Below are positions 55,589 through 64,000 of a stretch of DNA of 64,000 bases, in pieces. The stretch comes from Aphanomyces cochlioides (lineage: Eukaryota; Oomycota; Saprolegniomycetes; Saprolegniales; Verrucalvaceae): contig JAHQRK010000008.1 of assembly GCA_019828595.1 (NCBI GenBank), positions 1,054,001 through 1,118,000 of the forward strand, given 5' to 3'. Below the pieces are notes generated by a model, which was given only the letters and a program-made list of their open reading frames with translations, was not told where the DNA came from and made no database searches. Made by a program: the position numbers and the translations under genes. Positions within the stretch are counted from its first letter, which is position 1. Every line of letters begins with the position of its first letter.

Positions 55589-57670
55589 TTAGACAACTCT
55601 CTCTTCTCGAATAATTCCTCTCCACCCAGGCAAGTCGACCAAATCTCCGGCATTTGCATCGTCAGTCTCGCCCGCTGCCTCGCGGTTGTTTGTATTTTCG
55701 TTGGGTTGTGCATCGTCAGGGCGAGGCATTAATTCATTATCCCACATTGCTTCCAAACGGTCCAACTTTAGTCTCTTCATTTCAAAGTTTGCTAGTAATT
55801 CGCTAGGTTGCAATAGGACCTCTGGTTTCCAATGCCATTCCTCCTGGTCCTCAGTTTGGACTTTAAACTCTTTGTAGCCTTGCGAATATCTTACAGCACT
55901 CACAGCCGTAGCAATCTGCAGGCCATTACTTCTCGCAGCTTCGTTATTCTCAAAAGACTATGTTGGCAGCAGCTCTTCGTTGAAATCTACCGGTGGTACA
56001 CCTTCTATTCTTTGGACGGGGCGAACCAAATAGTTTCGACGCGGTTTAAGACGAGAGTCATGAATAACTGTATGAAATCTGTAGTTTGCACGATCACTGA
56101 GTCCTCTTAACTCGACTTCACTTGAATAATCGGTAGGTTTTCCAATTACACGGAACGGTCCATGCCATTTATGGGCCAATTTTGCTTTCACACCCGGCTT
56201 AACTTGATCTATATAGACCCAAACAGCATCGCCAACTTTGATCCGGTTATCAACATTGGTCGGTAGTTGCGCGTTATATTCACTTGCCCTCTTCTGAACA
56301 GCGTCCTTAATCAATTTCTTTACTATCGTCACACAATTCAAGTGTTGTCTTTGTATTTGTAGTCGCCAACGTAGTGCCTCTTGTTCTAGTCCACCCTGTC
56401 TTGTTGGAGTTAAGCCCGCCATCAAAGTGTCAAACGGATCCCATCCATGTATTAAATAAAATGGTGTTTCCTTTCGAGTCACTGACAACGACGTATTTAG
56501 TGCAAAGGTGAGACGCTCAGCCCAGTCATCCCAATCCCTTTGGTTTGGATCTAGGATATACTTTTTGGTTGCTCGTATAACTGTTTGAATGGTTCGCTCG
56601 GCGGTACCATTTGCTTGAGGTCTGTACGAGAAAGTTGGCAATTGATTTTGACCCAACATGGACGCGAAATGTTTAAATATTTGACTCATGAATGCGGGGT
56701 CGCGGTCATGTCTTAAATGCCTACATGCTCCAAATTGTCGGAACACAACTTCTTCAAACGCTCGAGCTACAGTGTGAGCTTGACTATTTGGGACTGCTTT
56801 GACCATTGTCCACGAGGTGAAGATGTCGACAAATGCAATCAATTGCGTGTTACATCTGTGTGACAGCGGTAGATCAGTGGCGATATCAAAACAGACTATA
56901 TCCATAGGTCGCTGGGGTACAAGGTTTCCCGGACTTAATGCTTGATATGCTGGAGCGGGACCGGCAGAGTTGCATGTTGGGCAGCTTTCAACATACTCCT
57001 TAATGTCGCCATACATTCGATCCCAAAAATAGTTGAGTCGAACTTTCTCATAAGTCCTGGAAAATCCAAAATGCCCTCCTTGAATATCGTCATGACATAC
57101 TTTTAAGACAGCGGGTACTAAACCCATAGGAACAACGATCAGCCATTGAAGACGCTTCTCGTTAGTCCGCTTCTTACTCCACGGAATTCTGTATAAGACA
57201 TCATGATCGCCTATCTCAAATAGGTTGGCATATTTGCCTATCTCAGCGGTCTGAGCTCTGGAGAGTGATGAGTAGTCTCCCTTCAAGAATTTCTTTACGT
57301 TATTCCATTTTACTTCACCATCTTGGGCTCGGCCAATTAATTCTAGTCTTAACTCGTTGGGTTCTCTTGATCGTTGAGCCACCCAAATGGTTTTTCTGAC
57401 GCCTTTGAACGACTCCAAACTTGCGTGGGATTCACGTTTACTATGATGATTATTCACGGCACTGTCTGTTAAAGTGACGTGTTCATCATCAATACATTCA
57501 AGTATTTCATCCATGACATTTTTGCATACCAATGCGACTTCCCGATGTGACACACCATCAATTCCATGTAGCAAATCAGGCAGGCTATTTACAAGCTCGA
57601 TTTCTCGCAAGACATAATCTGGGGCTGAAATAGTTGGCCATTTATTCTTTAGGGCTAATCCTGCCACCAT
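55589..57670 (-). pseudogene. Integrase and C-terminal tail, copy B
   Basis: Same domain layout as segment A: HHCC zinc region, D,D,E catalytic residues, HGPF module, then a TAG (55958-55960) and an open tail to 55589. One substitution from A is visible near 56480 (SLSVTRK versus SLSMTRK). The integrase ORF itself (55961-57670) is uninterrupted. Confidence 0.85.
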
Positions 57671-59532
57671 ATCCGCTGCATCATTCCACTTTCGATATGA
57701 ACATGATGGAATTCCACTCCATTGAGACCACTCTTTAATGCTCTAGCTTTAGCTAACATGTCCTGAAGTTTATCTTGTCGGCATTGCATCCACCCCAGAA
57801 TTTGATGGATCACTAGTCGCGAATCGCCAAATACATGTAAATTTTCTAATTTATTCTCCAAGGCATAATTCAAAACAGCCAAACAGCCAGAGTACTCAGC
57901 AAGGTTAACAGTAGAGTCGTGCAGAATTCCACATTCACTCCAAATCACTTTCCAATCGGGCAATTCCCAAAGAATAGAGCTGTAGCTACCGAGCCTTTCT
58001 TTAAATTTGATTGCACCGTCAAACGATGCGACGTACGCATGCTGTGTTCGACTAAACGTTGGAAGATGGTACAAATCGTGAGGTAATGCTTTGGCTTTAA
58101 GTGGTCTATATAGTTCCACTTCGTCAACGTATGTCGACGACGGTGGGTGTGTCGTCGTTAGGACAGCTGACATGCACCATCGGCTATCAAGCTTGTCCAA
58201 ATGAATGACAGTGATGTCCCATGGAGATAATATTGCCGCCCAAGGCAAATGATCAATTCTCCCAGCTTTATCCTTCAAGAGCCATTTCATAACATCATAA
58301 TTAGAGTACACGATAAGGCGTTGGTTTCTCAATTCATAATAACACACTTTCACCACTCGCAATAAAGCAATTATCTCTTTGGCCCATTTTTCGTATCTCT
58401 ACTCGGCCCCTTTCAGGACTCTACCACAAAATCTAATGGGATGCAAAATTTCTCCATACTCCTGACAAATCGTAGCAGAAACAGCCCAGTCGGTTATGTA
58501 CAGGAGAATGTGGAATGGTAATTCAGGGTTGGCATGCCGTAAGATTGGAGTAGACGCATATGATGATTTAAGTGTGTTAAATGCGGCTCTAGCCCCACTT
58601 GATATTTTGCCCTTTCGTAGCTGTTCGTCTGACAATTCATATAGACAACCCGACAATATCGAATAATTCTCGATGAATCGAGAATAAAAATTTAAGGAGC
58701 CAAGAAACGATTGCATTTCACGTAGAGTCTGAGGAAATGGTAATGCCAATACTTGCGCCATGTTTCTTGACTTCACTTCAATTCCGTCCCTTGAAATCGC
58801 ATGACCAAGGAAATCAACTACACTCTTTCCAAATTTACTCTTCAATGCGCTTATACTAATGTTGAAGTATGTTAGCCTTGTCAAAATTCGATCAGTTAAT
58901 TCAACTAATTGATCCCAAGACGGAGCTCCATCACTAATGTCATCAACAAAAGAAACTCGATTTGCCGGTAGGGGCATTGAATTTTCATCTCGGGAATATC
59001 CATATTCAAACATATCAAAAGGGTCATCATCTGATCCACCATCACAACCTGGGGGTAAATCGACGAAACCATATAACGCATTTGTTATCATTCTTTGGTA
59101 TATCATTGGGGCATTTTTCAGTCCTTGTCCCATCCTTGTCCATTCAAAATGACCCAATGGACAAATGAATGCACTGATTTCTCTGGCTCGCTTTGTAGTC
59201 CTAACCACCCAGAAGCCACTAGTGTTGTCGAGAGACAATAACCATTGGACCGCATAGAACCCAGACAGCAAAGAGTCTAATGTTGGCATTGGTGATAACA
59301 TTAAAGGTTGCAACGAATTGATGCTACGATAATCAATACAGAGCCGGATATCTTTTCCTCCCTTTTTCAGAACGATAACAATTGGTGATGCCCAGCTCGA
59401 CTTAGAGAATTTGATAAGTCCAAAATTCAAGAGCGCTTTTAAGAGTTGAAACAATTTTGTCATATGTTCTAGCCGAACTCTTCGTGCTCTGTGTGATATT
59501 GGCTTCGCATCTCCCACATCAATATCACACAC
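57655..59532 (-). pseudogene. Reverse transcriptase and two RNase H-like regions, copy B
   Basis: The RT frame (59532-58399) ends at the same TAG as in A; RNase H and the second RNase H-like domain follow in 58362-57655. It has the same FVDD active site with the acidic insertion before it. A 3-bp difference from A lies near 58150 (one residue fewer). The TAG and the -1 change into integrase are shared. Confidence 0.8.
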
Positions 59533-61080
59533 TGCCCCCTAGCAGGAGGGGGTAATCCATTCCCTGATTGAATGAAGTAATCCTTGAATTTGGATAAAAC
59601 TTCTCTCATCTTCATCTTTTCGCTCTCTGATTGATGCAATTCTCCAACATCTATTTGTGAGACATCAAACGGTTCGAGTTTGGGAATTTCCGGTATGTAC
59701 GCCAGTTGGCTCTCCATTTCCTCTAGGGACATATCAATTCCCTCCCTCACAACCAGTTCCGGTTCCATCGCCGACTGGTCTATTTTAGGTGGTTCGTGGA
59801 GATGAAATATCGTGGGTTGACCATCCATTGAAATATTGGGTATACTTTTTGTCGGTTTTACGTCACTTGTCTCAAGCTTATTGCGCCCTTTAATTCCATT
59901 TTTCGTTAGTAACGCTGTCGGCTTGACATATCGATGCTTCTTAGTCAGTCTCCCTTTATATTGCTTGGCGTTATCGACTTCTCTTTGTCGACGACTAAAA
60001 CCTTCTGAAGTGGTTCCTTCGTATAACTCTGAAAGCCATTCTTTATACCGTAAGCTTGTGATGCGAATCATTTTATTCACTGGCGGTCTATCTCCTTTCT
60101 TTGATACAGCACCAATAACAGTATTCTCGGATAGGGCAACCAACCTTTTTCCGATATTTGTAATAATATACATCTCAGGTCGCCCTTGTTTGTCTAGCTG
60201 AACAGTAGCTATCCATTTAATTCCCCTGTGTACCCAATATTTTTCATAATTTCCGTTCTTTGCATTCAAGGGAATATTCACTCTCACTTTCTCACCAGGT
60301 TGAAGATACAATCCTTTTGTAGTCTTCACTAGCACTGCACAATCTCGACGATAAATGATAGGCTGTCTAGTCAAAGGGATCCACTCATCATCTGGCAGCC
60401 CCAATTCACGTCGTGACGTGTCAATTATAATGCCAGCTTTACTGAGAAAATCCATTCCTAAAATAATGTCGAAATGCACATCTCCAAAATTGCACACTGA
60501 CAAAACAAATCGGTAAACCAATCCAGCACCTATCGATAATTTTATTGATGTAATCCCCATGACAGCTGCTGAGCCATTTTCGAAGCCTCCAATTTCGGAA
60601 TTGTCAATTTGTGTAATTGGAAGATTTAGTTTAGTAGCTAAGCGCTCATGTATAACACTTGTATTGGCCCCAGTGTCAGCTAGTGCAATGGCAGGTTTGT
60701 TCATGATGGCTACCTGCACAAACGCCTGGCAATCCGGTGCATAATCAATTTCACTTGTCCTCCAAAATCCCAATCTCTCCCCGTCAATTAAATCGTAAGC
60801 ATTTGATATCGTTGCGCAATTATCCATGTCAGCTTTAGAAATAACAGACGCAGTTTTGTTTGAGATGTCCCATATCTTGTCTGAGCGACCCCATTCATCA
60901 TTTGATTGCTGTCGCACAGAATATCAATTTTGTGCTCTTTCGCCTTTGCAGGCTTTGAACACGATTCCTGTTTCTTGCAAGTATTTTCAACAATTTCCAT
61001 TCCATTTCCACAATATTCCTTTTCCACAACTGTCTTCCTTTCATGTCCGACGCAACGGGATTCATTTGAAGTCCCCGGAC
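59469..61080 (-). pseudogene. Protease region, copy B
   Basis: B retains an uninterrupted 482-codon protease frame (60917-59469) with ALADTGANTSVIHERL, intact where A has a deletion and a TAA. Upstream, between gag and this frame, a 2-bp difference from A near 60925 (GATATTCTG versus GATATATTCTG) means neither copy gives a fully continuous path from the -1 frameshift site. A -1 change at the GGGGG run (59535-59539) precedes RT. Confidence 0.75.
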
Positions 61081-62324
61081 CTAGAAGTTTAAACAATCCA
61101 TAAATCCCTCTAAATTGGGATCATCCAATGAATCAAGATACGACCGCAACTCAACAAATTTTACTTCTCGGGAGCAAATGGTTGATTTTGGATGAGGAGG
61201 AAATCTTTCAGTTCTGCACAAATTGCAACCTTCAAAGCAAGTAATATCTGCGTGCCATTTACGGTTGCAAATGGTGCAAATTCGATTCAGATGGCATCGC
61301 CCATCTATCATAAAATGCTTCTTGTCACAGTCACGGCAATATCCATAATTAGATTCCATTCCTCTATTTCCCAATGCATAAATGTCTCTTTTGATAGAAT
61401 TCACCACGTCAACCGAGAGATCTTCCTCATTAAACATAACATTTTTTCGTGACGGTGGTATAGGTTGAGATGGCTTTTGATTTCGATTTTGCTCGTCTAA
61501 CTCTTTAATTGCTGATATATAACGATTTAATTCATCCAACGAGGTAAATCGACCAAGAACAATGTTTTCAGTAATTCTTTTGTCCTGTAGTGAATAAGCA
61601 AATTGTGATATGTGCTCGCGTGTTGCAATAGAGTCGTCCATCTTAATCTTTGCACGACGGGCTGCATTGTTAAATCGGAAAAAATATGTCCTTAAAGCTT
61701 CACCAGGTTTTTGCTTCATTCCATAATAAAGAGCAGTGGGTGATTTGTTTGAATAAACATATTCTTTTCTAAATGCGGCCCCCGATGTCTTCCACCGAGC
61801 GCTCACATTTCTTGATAAATCTTTGAACCATTCCAAAACATCGGGAGAAATATACATTTGAAAACGATGAATTGTTTCATCATTAGACCATTTGCATGAG
61901 ATGGCAGTATTTTCAAAATTCCGTATCCAACTTGAGGCTCCCTCACGGCCTTCGGCACCCGTAAATGATGGAATCGTAGGAGTTTGAACAAAATTCAAGG
62001 CTATATTTTCTTCGTCTGTTCGGACCGACGACGTTTCATCGTTGTCGTACGTTTCAGTTAGGGATCGGTCAGCGAGCCTTTGCGTTATTGCTGCAATTGC
62101 ATGACCTTGACGCTCAATAATGTTATTTTGCTGGGTTAACATTGATGCAATATAGTTTTGCAAGGCAGCAATATCATTCACTTGCACTGAGCTAACGATT
62201 TGAGGTTGGAGTCCACGTTGGTATCCTGCACTTGATCATTCACATGAGAGTTGGGATCATTCCCATCATTATTCGGATTTGTGACGGCTGAATTAGCCAA
62301 ACTTCGTTGTGGAGACATACTCAT
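61081..62324 (-). pseudogene. Gag, copy B
   Basis: Protein identical in reading to segment A Gag over 61081-62187, with the same ATG (62324) and the same early -1 frame change near 62195. It ends at TAG 61081-61083 after TTTAAAC (61087-61093). Confidence 0.75.
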
Positions 62325-62353
62325 AGTTTCTCGTCCCGGTTCGTGGCACTAAT

Positions 62354-62965
62354 TGACAAAGCGTGTGTCAATGAATATTCAAATAACCGCTGAAAACTTC
62401 CTGAAGGTATGGATTTAGTGAGCCCCTAGTCAACGCACGCAATCCACAAACAAAGGTTGTCGGCAGTATCAATCAAAAGTCCAGTGTGTTGTTCTGTCGC
62501 CCGAGAACTGTACTTGAACACTTCAAGTATGATGAGGGCAATTACGTGTTTCGCTGTTTTTCCTTAGACTGCAGCAACTGTTTGTCTTCTTGGCTGGAAG
62601 ACGTGTTCTTAGCGTAGCTTAACAAAACTTAATTTCGCTCACCTACACGACCGAAAGACTCGTTTCTGAGGCTTTCCAAACACACACGGCACTTGCGAGC
62701 TCTAGTATATCCCTGAGTATACACAAGGAGACGATAGACCTTTCGTCTCTGGCGAACACCAACTTAACAAGCACTTGGTTAATCCAAAAGTCTCAGCAAC
62801 ATCTCTGTCGACACCTATCAGCTAGCCAGTTCGCCTTTCCTACCCGACGTGTCTATGTAGATTCTCTAATTTCTAATTGGTAGAAAGTCTTGGGCTGGGT
62901 TCGCCTTGGTGCCCGTCTTTACTTCAGTCTGGGTGCATTTTTTGGTCAAGGAAACAGCGCTGACA
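62354..62965 (-). repeat. LTR 4 (outer right, 5' LTR of copy B)
   Basis: 612 bp, T at the three diagnostic sites (GCTGTTTTTCCTTA, TGTTTGTC) like LTR 2, plus a private T (GCGCTGACA) at the end. It is followed by the CAAG duplication. Confidence 0.95.
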
Positions 62966-64000
62966 CAAGTTGAAAATTCATTTCTATCGATTGCAGATCA
63001 CGAGCACGTGGACTCACTTCATGCCATATTTCGCCAAAAGCGAGATATTGATTTTCCTGATAATGCAAAGCTCTCGTCCTGTGGGCAACGATGCGAATGG
63101 GCCAAGGGTGTCCTCTTGACGAGATTGAACCTGTGTTTCTTGAAGCATTTCATTAGCAAGTTCGACTGCTCTCAAAAGACCACCAAGATACACTGACGAC
63201 GATGAACTTCCTTGGAACTGTCAACGCCAGGCAAGGAAAATATGACGCAGCGATGCCCATCTTGATGGAATGCTTTGAAAGACTGCGTCGGCAATTGGGG
63301 GAAGAACACCAGGCAACTCGAAATACAAATCAGCCTTGCGTTTGAAAACCAAAACATGCTCGAAGAGTCACTTGAATGGGATCTCCGCTGCTTTGAAATC
63401 TAAAGGCGCGTCTTGGGTGAAGACTCTGACACAAGCAACATGCAAAACAATCTCGGAGTTTCCTTCTTTATGGTTGGGGATTTTGCGTCCGTGATGCCGC
63501 ACATTGAAGCTTCGTACACGGTTTTCCTGCGGACTCTAGGCCCTGACCACATGGCGACCATATCCACCCATGGAAATCTGGGTAATACGCATCGACTCTT
63601 AGGCAATTATGCCGAGGCGAAGCGAATTCTTCTCGATTGCCTAGAGCGCAATCCATGCGTGCAAATTACAAAGTCAATATGTACGTCGACTTTGGGTTTG
63701 GCTCGAGTCTCATGATATTTCTTATAGGCTTGCATTTCTTGGGTCTTTTGTACTTGTGCATGGAAGAATATGCTCGAGGATTGAGTTACTACGAGGAAGC
63801 TCTTAAAATTGTGGCTTCATTACATGGTCGTACCCACGCCAATTATGCACGCTCGTTGCCTGCCATCTTTATCCTCAAGCAGAAGACGCGATGATTTGAA
63901 GATTTGGACGGGGTTGAAGCATTTGAACAAATTTTACTTGAAGTTGATTGCAATCAAGACAATTGGAAGGATCTCGTGTGCCCTGGCTGTCGTTCAGAGA
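62966..64000 (+). pseudogene. TPR-family protein, second copy, running off the right edge
   Basis: From the retroelement edge the sequence shows TPR units of the same family as 17384-19259 in changing frames: ALHAIF-like SLHAIFRQKRDIDFPDNAKL, FLEAFH then TAG (about 63154), KDHQDTLTTMNFLGTVNARQ, a stop near 63344, GEDSDTSNMQNNLGVSFFMV, LGPDHMATISTHGNLGNTHR, and finally FLGLLYLCMEEYARGLSYYE and LPAIFILKQKT, a TGA at 63892-63894 and the start of the C-terminal zinc finger (LVCPGCRSE). Several stops and frame changes make it dead. Only the 5' limit set by the retrotransposon is certain. Confidence 0.65.

Larger units (their letters stand above)
44426..62965 (-). mobile_element. 18.5-kb composite of a Ty3/gypsy retrotransposon: four LTRs, one copy with an inverted segment
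   Basis: Outer LTRs (44426-45037 and 62354-62965) have the same orientation and the whole unit is flanked by CAAG (44422-44425, 62966-62969). Inside are an inverted LTR (45619-46230) and a third direct LTR (53700-54311), all 612 bp. Segment 45619-53699 is an almost identical inverted copy of 54889-62965. Its outer junctions fall exactly at LTR termini, with the internal target TCTA duplicated at 45615-45618 and (as TAGA) 53696-53699; the uninterrupted target is TCTA at 54889-54892 in the other copy. See findings for interpretation. Confidence 0.9.

Noticed and set aside
1..64000. CRISPR arrays, bacterial operons or ribosome-binding sites
   Set aside because: Short introns, LTR elements and effector genes show a eukaryotic genome; no regularly spaced identical repeats with unique spacers were seen.

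Overview
This window looks like an accessory, transposon-rich stretch of an oomycete genome, most likely a Saprolegniales/Aphanomyces-like species. The evidence is indirect: a Crinkler (CRN) effector relic, Crypton tyrosine-recombinase elements, oomycete-type MULE and Ty3/gypsy elements, a lineage-type TPR protein family seen twice as pseudogenes, and genes with many very short GT-AG introns (about 40-48 bp). No species can be named from the sequence alone.

Region 1-17 kb is a graveyard of DNA transposons. A Crypton recombinase gene running off the left edge is split by a well-preserved pogo-like element (1474-2871). Then come a second Crypton N-terminal scrap, a zinc-finger ORF relic, a truncated MULE, a SET-domain gene with an in-frame stop, a nearly full-length but broken Crypton (10732-12613, minus), a broken MULE (12693-14537, minus) and an imperfect fold-back repeat (15697-16494). 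At 17.4-19.3 kb lies a TPR-family pseudogene that carries a perfect 72-bp palindrome.

Region 20.6-33.7 kb is an island bounded by 469-bp direct repeats (20606-21074 and 33274-33742). It holds a chimeric small ORF, a CRN pseudogene, a TIR element with a transposase remnant, an AT-rich patch with a giant-virus-like small zinc ORF, an orphan 377-codon ORF, a broken Tc1/IS630-like transposase, a complete Ty3 element with 5-bp target duplications (27691-32501) and a 255-bp MITE.

Region 33.7-44.4 kb is the host-gene core. It has a 19-exon scaffold gene (coiled coil, repeated PSMD9-like PDZ domains, ankyrin repeats; 33713-40410, plus). Convergent to it is a multi-exon coiled-coil gene (40567-43790, minus), and this is divergent, across only 55 bp, from a small gene starting at 43846.

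Region 44426-62965 is one 18.5-kb composite of a Ty3/gypsy retrotransposon with four 612-bp LTRs, flanked as a whole by a 4-bp duplication (CAAG). One copy (B, minus strand) is full length. In the other copy, the segment from an internal site to the outer end of its 5' LTR is inverted, and that internal site is itself duplicated as 4 bp (TCTA). This is the signature expected of integrase-mediated autointegration followed by LTR-LTR recombination into a resident copy. The family also carries a canonical TTTAAAC frameshift signal, two RNase H-like regions and an antisense 3' ORF. The right end (62966-64000) is a second TPR-family pseudogene leaving the window.
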